Below, one piece after another: positions 32,603-40,648 of a stretch of 64,000 nt of DNA. Below the pieces are notes generated by a model that ran no database searches, was not told where the DNA came from, and saw only the letters and a program-made list of their open reading frames with translations. Source of the DNA: JBPOJN01 sp052033505 (GTDB taxonomy: Bacteria; UBA10199; JACPAL01; GCA-016699445). The DNA lies in the NCBI GenBank assembly GCA_052033505.1, contig JBPOJN010000020.1, positions 37,173 through 101,172 on the forward strand. Reading direction: 5' to 3'. The stretch's first letter is position 1, and each line of letters starts with the position of its first letter. The position numbers were made by a program, and so were the translations under genes.

Positions 32603-33688
32603 ATGGGTTTTAAACTTGAACTCCTACCTCCCCTCCTTGATTTAGAGACTAAAGCCATACTGAAAAAGACGGCCTCCACGCATCGTTACCTCGCGGAATT
32701 AAAGGGAATTTCTGCAAGCATCCCTAATGAAGAAATCCTAATTAATACCCTCTCTCTGCAGGAAGCCAAGGACAGCTCCGCCATTGAAAACATCATCACC
32801 ACCCATGATGCGCTTTATAAAGAAGAGCTCTTTCCGGAACTCGCATTGAACGCTTCGGCAAAAGAAGTCCGTCGTTACATATCCGCTCTGAGCATCGGAT
32901 TTGGATTGGTACGAAAATACGGATTCCTCACGAACCAGCACATTCTTAAAATTCAGGCGGAATTAGAAATGAACGACGCCGGTTTTCGCAAACAGGCGGG
33001 CACCGTACTGAAAAATGAACAAACGGGAGAAATCATTTATACCCCGCCGCAGGAACCGGAAGCGATTCTCGATTTAATGAAAAATTTGGAATTTTTCATG
33101 AATGACGATTCTTTCTCAGACCTCGATCCTTTAATCAAAATGGCGGTGCTCCATTATCAATTTGAAAGCATCCATCCCTTTTATGACGGCAACGGACGAA
33201 CGGGGAGGATTTTGAATGTGCTTTATCTGGTGCAAAAAGGCCTCTTGGATATCCCCGTCCTATACATGAGTCATGCGATCATCCGGCGTAAGGACCAGTA
33301 TTATAAGCTGCTTCAAAAAGTGCGGACAGATCAAGCGTGGGAAGAGTGGGTTCTTTACATGCTGGACGTCGTGGAAGAGACAGCTCAGCAAACGATCAAA
33401 ACGATCGAGCTCATCAAAGAAGCGTTGCTGGATTACAAGCACCGCATTCGTGACGGGTTCAAATTTTACAGCCAAGATTTGATCAACAATCTCTTTTCGC
33501 ATCCCTATACGAAAATCGATTTCATGACGAAAGACCTGAAGGTAGTCCGTTTTACAGCGACGAAGTATTTGGAAGAACTGAGTAAAGCGGGGTTTTTGAA
33601 AAAAGAAAAAATCGGCCGGTCGAATTATTATATCAACGTGAAACTCTATGAAATCTTAAGCCAAGCGGGAAACAAGGCTAACAATTAG
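32603..33688 (+). CDS. Fic family protein with winged-helix C terminus (class II inhibition motif)
   Basis: Fic enzymes transfer AMP or related groups to target proteins. The 361-residue protein carries the catalytic HPFYDGNGRTGR motif (HxFx(D/E)GNGRxxR) at about residue 193. An N-terminal SSAIEN matches the (S/T)xxxE(G/N) inhibitory motif of class II Fic proteins, so activity is probably self-inhibited. The C terminus (YLEELSKAGFLKKEKIGRSNYYI) looks like a DNA-binding winged helix. The ATG at 32603 is preferred to a TTG three codons earlier. The gene is AT-richer than its neighbours. It ends overlapping the convergent ArsC-like gene by 4 bases. Confidence 0.9.
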   Translation: MGFKLELLPPLLDLETKAILKKTASTHRYLAELKGISASIPNEEILINTLSLQEAKDSSAIENIITTHDALYKEELFPELALNASAKEVRRYISALSIGFGLVRKYGFLTNQHILKIQAELEMNDAGFRKQAGTVLKNEQTGEIIYTPPQEPEAILDLMKNLEFFMNDDSFSDLDPLIKMAVLHYQFESIHPFYDGNGRTGRILNVLYLVQKGLLDIPVLYMSHAIIRRKDQYYKLLQKVRTDQAWEEWVLYMLDVVEETAQQTIKTIELIKEALLDYKHRIRDGFKFYSQDLINNLFSHPYTKIDFMTKDLKVVRFTATKYLEELSKAGFLKKEKIGRSNYYINVKLYEILSQAGNKANN

Positions 33689-34047
33689 AATCCATCTGTC
33701 AGCAAGTCATCCCAGGCATCCACATCGAAACCGACCCAACCTGATTTTTTCGAGAGCACGAACGGGCGTTTGACGAGGTTGCCATTGGAGGCCAGGAGCT
33801 TGATCGCCTCGGACTCGCTCATGTCCGGCAATTTGTCTTTTAGGCCCAGCGCCTTGTAGTCCCCACCCGAAGTGTTGAAGAGTTTTTTGATCGAACCCAT
33901 GTGCCCGACCATGCGGCGCAATTCTTCGACGGTCGGCGGCCTTTCGCGGATCGGGATTTTTTCGTACGGGATTTTCTTCGCGTCCAAATACTTCAGCGCT
34001 TTTTTGCAGGTCCCGCAGTTTTTGTATTCGTAGATTTTTAAGTTCAT
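33685..34047 (-). CDS. ArsC/Spx family protein (arsenate-reductase-like)
   Basis: A 120-residue thioredoxin-fold protein of the ArsC/Spx superfamily. The N terminus has YEYKNCGTCKKALKYL, the CxxC-type redox site, and the C-terminal block has NLVKRPFVLSKKSGWVGFD, typical of the family (KRP motif). Many members are not arsenate reductases, and there is no ars gene nearby, so function as a thiol-redox protein or regulator is open. It overlaps the convergent fic gene by 4 bases and is 24 bases downstream of the secreted YajG-like gene's end. Confidence 0.8.
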   Translation of the reverse strand: MNLKIYEYKNCGTCKKALKYLDAKKIPYEKIPIRERPPTVEELRRMVGHMGSIKKLFNTSGGDYKALGLKDKLPDMSESEAIKLLASNGNLVKRPFVLSKKSGWVGFDVDAWDDLLTDGF

Positions 34048-34070
34048 ACGTCTTCTTTCTTTAAATCAAT

Positions 34071-34679
34071 CTATCCCCCGATAGCCGCGGTGAAGGCTGC
34101 GGTTTTTGGGATTTGCGCGAGGAGGCCGGCGAAGAGTTCGTTCAAGACTTTTTCCAGCTGGCGCACGTCCTTGCGGCGGATGCTTTTATCATCGATTTCG
34201 TAGCCGACTTCGATGGTTTGGTCGGAGTTGGAGGCGGCTCGGCGCACCGTGAGAGCGATCTGAGCCGTGGCTGCGCCTTTTCCGGTCACGAGCTTTTTCT
34301 CCACGGCGACGTAAAATTCTTTGATGTCCACGCCTACGAAGACGTCCGGCTTTGCGGCGCCGCCTTCGACGACTGTTAATCCGCAAGCGGTGAAGAGACG
34401 TTTCAACGCCTCCGCCGTCGCGAAGTTCAGCGCCGGAGCCGCATCCATCAGCACCGTGTTTTTACCGCCGCTTGCGTTTTGCCGGCCGACCTCACGCACG
34501 TCGCGTATGTCGCTGACATTTAAGAATTCGACTTTCGTATCCTTCCAAATCGCGACGGGACAGGTCTTGGCGAAAAAATCATCGGGAAGTTTCAACGCGA
34601 CGGAGACGCGTTCATCCTGCGCGGAGAGTGTCGTGGCGAAAAGCAGGGAGAGGAAGACGGTCAGAATTTTAATTTTCAT
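34071..34679 (-). CDS. Secreted protein resembling YajG-type lipoproteins
   Basis: A 202-residue exported protein with a Sec signal peptide (ILTVFLSLLFATTLSAQ), cleaved near residue 18. The mature part has a VALKLPDDFF strand, an LKRLFTACGLTVVEGG turn, and a C-terminal helix-sheet part (TAQIALTVRRAASN, KVLNELFAGLLAQIPK). The pattern recalls the uncharacterised YajG lipoprotein family, but there is no lipobox. The ATG at 34679 is preferred because the signal peptide starts there; an upstream in-frame ATG at 34715 adds 12 unlikely residues. Confidence 0.65.
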   Translation of the reverse strand: MKIKILTVFLSLLFATTLSAQDERVSVALKLPDDFFAKTCPVAIWKDTKVEFLNVSDIRDVREVGRQNASGGKNTVLMDAAPALNFATAEALKRLFTACGLTVVEGGAAKPDVFVGVDIKEFYVAVEKKLVTGKGAATAQIALTVRRAASNSDQTIEVGYEIDDKSIRRKDVRQLEKVLNELFAGLLAQIPKTAAFTAAIGG

Positions 34680-34902
34680 AAATACGGTACTAAAATCCAA
34701 CGAGCGCAAGGGCAAGAAGCGAAAAATAGGATAATCTTTTTGCCACTGGACTTCGCAGTCTTAACTGTTAAAATCCTATTATAAATCAAATACTTACTGA
34801 CTATATGCGTCATGAGAACTGCGTTAAAAACAAAAGGGGTGCGTCAAAAATCTTTCAAGTCTTTTCCGGGACTTCCGGAACAAAGGAGGGGGGTGAAATT
34901 CT

Positions 34903-35313
34903 ATGGCGTCCTTTAAGAAGGCCTTTCTGGCCGGTGTCGCGGGGACCATCGTCATGGTCGTCTTCTCGTTCATCTCGCATCATATGGATATGCCTCGGGT
35001 CGACTACCATGCGGTGATGGCGTCGTTTCTGCCCGTAGGTCCGCTCTTCGGGTGGATCGCGTACTTCGCGGTCGGTGTCGGTCTGGCCTATCTCTATGGA
35101 GCCTTCTTTCGTCCGATCCTGCCGTCCCATTCGTGGGGCCGGGGCGTGATTTACGCCGCGATCCTGTGGGCGGTGATGGGCATGATCTTCATGCCGGTGG
35201 TCGGGCAAGGCTTCTTCGCGGGATCGTTTATGACGGCTATCGCGATGTTCGTAGGGACGGCTCTGTACGGGGCGACCGTCGGCTATCTCTATGACACAGG
35301 TCCGCAAACTTAA
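34903..35313 (+). CDS. Hypothetical integral membrane protein (136 aa)
   Basis: Four transmembrane helices fill most of the protein (AFLAGVAGTIVMVVFSFI, GWIAYFAVGVGLAYLYGAFF, AAILWAVMGMIFMPVV, AIAMFVGTALYGATVGYL). The family may be one of the small uncharacterised four-helix membrane groups (DUF6789-like), but the assignment is weak. A GGAGGGGGG purine run precedes the ATG by 10 bases, so expression is probably strong. A bidirectional terminator follows 15 bases after the stop. Confidence 0.7.
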   Translation: MASFKKAFLAGVAGTIVMVVFSFISHHMDMPRVDYHAVMASFLPVGPLFGWIAYFAVGVGLAYLYGAFFRPILPSHSWGRGVIYAAILWAVMGMIFMPVVGQGFFAGSFMTAIAMFVGTALYGATVGYLYDTGPQT

Positions 35314-35327
35314 ACCAAAGGGGGTTT

Positions 35328-35370
35328 AAAAATCGGTGAAGGGCAACGCGAACGCTTTCACCGATTTTTT
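35328..35370. terminator. Bidirectional rho-independent terminator
   Basis: A perfect 13-bp stem (AAAAATCGGTGAA / TTCACCGATTTTT) around a 16-base loop, with A-run and T-run ends. It lies between two convergent genes (membrane protein at 35313 and agmatine deiminase ending 35375) and can serve both. Confidence 0.85.
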
Positions 35371-35374
35371 AAGC

Positions 35375-36421
35375 TTAAACTTTCGGTTGCTGTTGGGTGA
35401 CGCAGTGGATGGCGCCTAAGCCCCAAACCATTTCGGTGCAGGGGATGCCGATCACGCGGCGCGTGGGGAAAAGTTTTTGCAACGTCGCGATCGCGCGGCC
35501 GTCGTTGGCGTGATTGTAGGTCGGCACGAGCACGACGCCGTTGGCGATGTAGAAATTCGCATAAGACGCCGGAAGCCTCTGGCCGTCATAAGAAACAGGG
35601 CCCGGCATCGGGATCGTCACGACGTCCAAGAGGCGGCCATCCTGATCTTTCATCGTCTTTAACCGCTTCAGGTTTTCATCGAGAGCTTTATAATTTTCAT
35701 CGGCCGGGTCTTCTTCAACCGCGGTCACAACCGTCGTTGGATTCACGAAACGTGTGATGTCGTCGACGTGTCCGTCTGTATCGTCACCGACGATGCCATC
35801 GCCCAGCCAGAGGATGTTTGTCACGCCAAGATAGTCTTTCAGGTAGCCTTCGATCTGCTCACGCGTGAGATGCGGATTTCGATTTTTATTCAGCAGGCAT
35901 TGTTCCGTTGTGAGTAACGTGCCTCGGCCGTTCACGTCGATGGAGCCGCCTTCAAGGACGATACCGGGTTGGTCGCAGGGAATATTCAGATACTGCGCGG
36001 CTTTTTGAGGAACAACGTCATCCAAATCCCAAGGACCATATTTTTTCCCCCAAGAATTGAATATCCAGTCGATGATCCTCAGCGGCGCGTGCTCGCTTTT
36101 TCCAGTAGCGGTTTGCGTGACGAAAATACCGTTGTGATCGCGAGCCCAGGCGTCGTTGGTAGGGATCTGATGCAGGGTCACGTTGTGACCGATGTCGTGG
36201 CGTTTCAAAATCGCGCGCAAGTCGGCTTCCATGGCTTGGTCGTTCACGCAGATATGCACCATCTCATGGACGTGCAGCGGTTTGATCATCTGCACCCAGA
36301 TCGGCGGGATGAATTTCAAACGGCCGGGCCAGGTCTCGGGATTGTGCGGCCACGAAAGCCACGTGGCCTCGTGCGTTTCAAACTCGGCGGGCATGCGGTA
36401 ACCTTGAGATGCGAGTGTCAT
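35375..36421 (-). CDS. aguA: Agmatine deiminase
   Basis: It hydrolyses agmatine to N-carbamoylputrescine and ammonia in polyamine synthesis. From the ATG at 36421 the protein has 348 residues, typical of the family, with the pentein-fold blocks EATWLSWPHNPETWPG, NDAWARDHNGIFVT, LEGGSIDVNGRGTLLTTEQC, WLGDGIVGDDTDGHVDD and the catalytic cysteine in GLGAIHCVTQQQP. A longer frame to 36511 adds a basic stretch with no support. It follows aguB by 8 bases, so the two are one operon. Confidence 0.94.
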   Translation of the reverse strand: MTLASQGYRMPAEFETHEATWLSWPHNPETWPGRLKFIPPIWVQMIKPLHVHEMVHICVNDQAMEADLRAILKRHDIGHNVTLHQIPTNDAWARDHNGIFVTQTATGKSEHAPLRIIDWIFNSWGKKYGPWDLDDVVPQKAAQYLNIPCDQPGIVLEGGSIDVNGRGTLLTTEQCLLNKNRNPHLTREQIEGYLKDYLGVTNILWLGDGIVGDDTDGHVDDITRFVNPTTVVTAVEEDPADENYKALDENLKRLKTMKDQDGRLLDVVTIPMPGPVSYDGQRLPASYANFYIANGVVLVPTYNHANDGRAIATLQKLFPTRRVIGIPCTEMVWGLGAIHCVTQQQPKV

Positions 36422-36429
36422 AGGCGTTT

Positions 36430-37281
36430 TTATTTTTGATACTCTTCGGCGCGGCGGCAGACGAGAAAAGGCCAGTCTTGGCGCACCTCGGCGACGCGGC
36501 CTAAATCGCAAGAGACGATCACGTTTTCTTCCTTGTCATGCGAAGCCTGTTTCAAGACGCGGCCCAGGGGGTCGGCGACGAACGAGCCTCCCCAGAAATT
36601 CAGATGATCTTCGAGTCCGGTGCGGTTTGCGACCGCGACGAAGACGGTATTGGAAATCGCGTGGCCTCTCTGGACCGTGGTCCACGCATCGAACTCGGAT
36701 TTTCCGATTTCTTGTTCGCGCTGACCCGTCGGCCATCCGATCGCTGTGGGATAGAAAATAATTTCGGCGCCTTTCAAAGCCAAGCTCCTCGCGCCTTCGG
36801 GAAACCATTGATCCCAGCACACTTGCACGCCGATCTTTCCATGCTTCGTCTCGAAGACGGGAAAACCCATGTCGCCGGAACGGAAATAAAATTTTTCGGA
36901 GTAGTGATTCGGAAGATCGTCAGGGATGTGGACCTTGCGGTATTTGCCCAAGAATTTCCCGTCGGCGTCGAGCACGCAAGCGGTGTTAAAGAGGTCGACG
37001 CCCGATTTTTCGTACAAAGACGCAACGACTACGACGTTTTTATCCTTCGCGAACTTGCCGATCTTCTCCGTGGTATCGCTGGGCACGGGTTCGGCCAACG
37101 CGAAGAATTTCTCGTCGTTCACCTGGCAAAAATATTTCGAACGGAAGAGCTCCTGCAGGCAAATGATCTGCGCGCCGTCTTTCACCGCCGCATCGGCGCG
37201 TTCGAGTGCGTAATCGAGATTTTTTTTCGGATCCTCGTCGCAAGACATCTGCACGAGACCTAAAGTGACGGTGCGCGCCAT
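36430..37281 (-). CDS. aguB: N-carbamoylputrescine amidase
   Basis: It converts N-carbamoylputrescine to putrescine, CO2 and ammonia, the step after agmatine deiminase. The 283-residue nitrilase-fold enzyme has the Glu-Lys-Cys triad in ICLQELFRSKYF, YRKVHIPDD and VQVCWDQWFPEGAR, and an RGHAISNTVFVAVANRTG block typical of plant/bacterial AguB. It is the first gene of the aguB-aguA operon. Arginine decarboxylase, which would supply agmatine, is not in the window. Confidence 0.94.
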   Translation of the reverse strand: MARTVTLGLVQMSCDEDPKKNLDYALERADAAVKDGAQIICLQELFRSKYFCQVNDEKFFALAEPVPSDTTEKIGKFAKDKNVVVVASLYEKSGVDLFNTACVLDADGKFLGKYRKVHIPDDLPNHYSEKFYFRSGDMGFPVFETKHGKIGVQVCWDQWFPEGARSLALKGAEIIFYPTAIGWPTGQREQEIGKSEFDAWTTVQRGHAISNTVFVAVANRTGLEDHLNFWGGSFVADPLGRVLKQASHDKEENVIVSCDLGRVAEVRQDWPFLVCRRAEEYQK

Positions 37282-37326
37282 AAGAGTCGCGTGTCATCGC
37301 AGGGATTTTTCGAAAATGCAACCGGG

Positions 37327-38085
37327 TTAAACGCGTACGGCGCGCGGGGGCGGAGGCGGTGGCGGACCCGGGTCGGGATTGCTGCGTTCGGATTTCGGGA
37401 GTTCGAGCGGCTGGATGTTCGACGAGACGGCGAGCGACGCGGCGCTCTGACTCATGACTTCCGCGGAATCGATCGTACGGATCACGAGATCGTAGTCCAG
37501 CGGCTTCTGCGCGACTTCGACCGTGGGAATCCACGGGACGTCGAGCTTGCCGCCGGAGAATTTTTCGGCATGGCTCAAAACCGCGGGCACGTAAGCCTGC
37601 GTTTCCTTGAAGGGCGGGATGCCGTCGTACTTCGCAACATTTCCGGGACCGGCGTTGTATGCGGCGATGGCTTTCTTCAAGTCTCCGTCGAAGCGATCCA
37701 GCATCTGCCGCAGGTATTTCGATCCGCCATCCACGTTTTGTTCGATGTTGTAGGAATCCTTCACGCCCAAGGTTTTCGCTGTACCAGGCATGAGCTGCAT
37801 GAGGCCTTGAGCGCCGCAACCGGATCTGGCTTCGGGTTTAAATCCGCTCTCTTGTTTGATGACTCCTAAAATCAAGGCCGGTGATAACTTGTACTTTTCG
37901 GCGGCGCTATGCACGGCATGATAGATGCGGTCTTTGATCGAAGACGGAGATGACTTGTCCTTGCGGCTCTCCGCCACGGTCTGCAGGAGGTCCTGAAAAT
38001 TCGTCTTCGCCGCGGCCTCGGGCTTCGTATTAGGCGCGGGTTCTTTATTATTCGTTTGACTCAGTGTGTTGAAATCAATGGGCAT
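37327..38085 (-). CDS. Lytic transglycosylase (SLT domain) with Pro-rich tail
   Basis: A 252-residue lytic murein transglycosylase with an SLT (goose-lysozyme-like) domain at about residues 65-190. The catalytic Glu is in VIKQESGFKPEA, followed by GLMQLMPGTAKTLGV and AIAAYNAGPGNV, the standard family blocks. The N-terminal 60 residues are polar and disordered with no signal peptide. The protein ends in a run of seven prolines (PPPPPPPRAVRV). Leaderless SLT proteins of this kind are often exported by flagellar or type III systems, or injected, but no such genes are here. The ATG at 38085 has an AAGGA ribosome binding site. Confidence 0.85.
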   Translation of the reverse strand: MPIDFNTLSQTNNKEPAPNTKPEAAAKTNFQDLLQTVAESRKDKSSPSSIKDRIYHAVHSAAEKYKLSPALILGVIKQESGFKPEARSGCGAQGLMQLMPGTAKTLGVKDSYNIEQNVDGGSKYLRQMLDRFDGDLKKAIAAYNAGPGNVAKYDGIPPFKETQAYVPAVLSHAEKFSGGKLDVPWIPTVEVAQKPLDYDLVIRTIDSAEVMSQSAASLAVSSNIQPLELPKSERSNPDPGPPPPPPPRAVRV

Positions 38086-38210
38086 ACGTCACCGTCCTTG
38101 TTTAAGCATGCACGCTGCATGCCGAAATGGAGTGAAAAAAGCCTATTGAAACCAATAAGTTAAAAGCAAAGCCCGTGGTGTTTTTTGAAAACGGGGGCTT
38201 TAAGACCTCT

Positions 38211-40481
38211 TCATAGGAGGCTGCCGACCTCTCTATGAAAGGGGTCTAAGAAGGATTTTACCTCGTCTATGGTCGAGGCGGCGAGACATTGTTTGGCGAG
38301 GACTGCGAGCCTGCCGTCTTCCATATCGCGGATGACGGTCTTCACGGCAGGGATGCTGGCCGGGATCATCGAAAGTCCGCTCACGCCCAAAGCCACGAGC
38401 AGCGGCGTCAAAAACGGATCTCCCGCGATCTCACCGCAAATGGTGACGCGTTTGCCGTGCTCGCTACCGATGCGCGCGACGTGGCCGATGGCGCTCAAGA
38501 CCGCCGGATGCAGTGGCTCGAAAAACGGCGCGACGCGTTCATTATTACGGTCGACGGCGAGCGTGTACTGGATCAAATCATTCGTACCGATGCTGAAGAA
38601 ATCGCATTCACGGATCAAAAAATGCGACAGCCATACGGCGGACGGCACTTCGATCAGGATGCCGATGGGAATGGCGGGATCGTAAGGAATTTTTTTACGA
38701 TCGAGTTCGCCTTTCATGTCCTCGAAGATCTGCTTCACGGCACGGATCTCTTCGATCCCGGAAATCATCGGGATCAAAATGCGGATCGGCCCTAAGACCG
38801 ACGCGCGCAAGAGAGCCCGCAATTGGACTTTTAGAATATGCGGCTGCGAAAGACTCAAGCGGATGGAGCGATAACCCAAAAAAGGATTCGCTTCGTGAGA
38901 CCCGGTCAATCCCAACGCCTCGACGGGCTTGTCTCCGCCCGCATCGAGCAGGCGGAACGTCACGGGCAACCCTTGCATTTCCGCGATGACTTTTTTGTAC
39001 AATTCGAACTGCTCTTCTTCGGTCAGCAATTTCTTCCGCACCATGAACGGAAACTCCGTACGGTAGAGGCCGACGCCGTCCGCTCCGTATTGGCGGATTT
39101 TCTGAAGCCCGCTGAAGAGGCCGACGTTCGCCTCGACAAAGATACGCCTGTCTCCGCGCGTGACCGCGGGGGCGTCCGGCGATTTTTGCAGGCAGATGAT
39201 GCGGTTTGCGTATTTTTCCTGAACGCGTTCGTATTCGCGTAGGATCACGGGTTCGGGATTCACGTAAACGAATCCCAAATTTCCATCGACGATGACGATG
39301 TCGCCGGACTGGATCTTTTGCGAGAGATTCGGAATGCCCATGACGGCCGGGATCCCCAACGACCGCGCGATGATGGCCGCATGAGAAGTCGGGCCGCCGC
39401 GCTCGGTCAGCACCGCTTGCACGTTTTCGGGATCCAAATGGGCGACGTCCGAAGGTCCCAATGTATCGGCGATCAGGATGCCCCGGGCCTTGTTTTTCTT
39501 CCGGAGACTTCCGCCCGTGAGTTTTTCCAAGATGCGTTGCTGCAGGTCGTGCAAGTCCGCCGCGCGTTCGCGGAAATGCGAATCCTCCATCTTCTCGAAT
39601 TCATGGATGTAGCTTCCGAAAATCTCCTGCACGGACTCGATCGCGGAGCCTCCGCGGTCGGTCACGGTCTTCAATTTTTTCAAAAACGTCTTATCCGCCA
39701 GGATCATTCGGTGGCTGTAAAAAATGTCGGATTCGGCCTTGGAAAATTTCTTCTGGAATTTCTTCTCGATGCGCTTGAGCTCGTCCACGGCCTTGTCGAT
39801 GGCGGTTTGTACGGCGATCCATTCTATTTTGGGTGAAGACGGGGCCTTGGGATCGGGAGGAATCAAAAGCGAATTGGCCCCGTGCAACAGAAAAACTGCG
39901 GGGCCGATGCCGAATCCCGGCGCGATCGCGAGACCTTTGAGCTGCGCGGTGGGTTTCTGCGCGACGCGGTCTTCCTGGAGGATTTCCTCAAGGCTGACCA
40001 GGTTCTTGATGACGCTTCCCAGTTGGAAGGCAAAAAGATTGAGGAGATCCACTTCGGATTCGGAAAAATCGCGGGCTTCGACGGTCTGGATCGTTAGGAC
40101 GCCGACCAAATGCTCGCGGTCCATGAGCGGTACGGCGGCGAAAGAATGGAAGCGCTCTTCGCCAGTTTCTGGGAAATATTTGAACCTCGGGTGTTCGCTC
40201 GCATTGTTGACGATGACCGGGGCCAGGCTCTCGACCGCGAGACCCGTCAGACCTTCGTTCACGCCCATGCGGACCTTGCCGATAGAGCAAGGCGCCAACC
40301 CGTCGGAGGCCACGAGGATAAGGCGCTTGTTCTCGAGGATGTAGAGCGAACAGACGTCGACTTTGAGCTGCTGACGGACGATGGCAACGATATGCGCGAG
40401 CGGATTTTCCGAAGGATTCGATTTCTGGATGATTTGCGCGACGTTCGAAAGACTTTTGAGGGAATCTCCCCGGGCGACCAT
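38211..40481 (-). CDS. ptsP: Phosphoenolpyruvate-protein phosphotransferase PtsP (EI-Ntr, GAF domain)
   Basis: EI of the nitrogen-type phosphotransferase system. It autophosphorylates from PEP and passes phosphate to NPr and EIIA-Ntr. The 756-residue protein has an N-terminal GAF domain (about 20-165), the EI N-terminal domain, the phosphohistidine block RGGPTSHAAIIARSLGIPAV, and the PEP-binding barrel with DGVGLYRTEFPFM, GYRSIRLSLSQP and TICGEIAGDP near the end. GAF plus EI is the EI-Ntr layout. The npr (ptsO) and ptsN genes are not in this window. Confidence 0.95.
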   Translation of the reverse strand: MVARGDSLKSLSNVAQIIQKSNPSENPLAHIVAIVRQQLKVDVCSLYILENKRLILVASDGLAPCSIGKVRMGVNEGLTGLAVESLAPVIVNNASEHPRFKYFPETGEERFHSFAAVPLMDREHLVGVLTIQTVEARDFSESEVDLLNLFAFQLGSVIKNLVSLEEILQEDRVAQKPTAQLKGLAIAPGFGIGPAVFLLHGANSLLIPPDPKAPSSPKIEWIAVQTAIDKAVDELKRIEKKFQKKFSKAESDIFYSHRMILADKTFLKKLKTVTDRGGSAIESVQEIFGSYIHEFEKMEDSHFRERAADLHDLQQRILEKLTGGSLRKKNKARGILIADTLGPSDVAHLDPENVQAVLTERGGPTSHAAIIARSLGIPAVMGIPNLSQKIQSGDIVIVDGNLGFVYVNPEPVILREYERVQEKYANRIICLQKSPDAPAVTRGDRRIFVEANVGLFSGLQKIRQYGADGVGLYRTEFPFMVRKKLLTEEEQFELYKKVIAEMQGLPVTFRLLDAGGDKPVEALGLTGSHEANPFLGYRSIRLSLSQPHILKVQLRALLRASVLGPIRILIPMISGIEEIRAVKQIFEDMKGELDRKKIPYDPAIPIGILIEVPSAVWLSHFLIRECDFFSIGTNDLIQYTLAVDRNNERVAPFFEPLHPAVLSAIGHVARIGSEHGKRVTICGEIAGDPFLTPLLVALGVSGLSMIPASIPAVKTVIRDMEDGRLAVLAKQCLAASTIDEVKSFLDPFHREVGSLL

Positions 40482-40648
40482 GACCGCTCCGTATAACGGA
40501 ACCTTTCCAGGCGCAATGCCCTGATCGCGTTTCCAGAAATTTCAGAGGCCGGCGGTGCTTATCTCTTGATAAAAATCATGACTTCCCCTGCAGGCGATCA
40601 TGGAGAGGCCGCGCGTTTAAGCTTTAGAAGCGGCTCTCTGGGGGAAGC

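Noticed and set aside
33685..34047. Arsenate resistance function for the ArsC/Spx-like gene
   Set aside because: No arsR, arsB or acr3 gene is nearby, and many family members are not arsenate reductases, so only the fold is reported.
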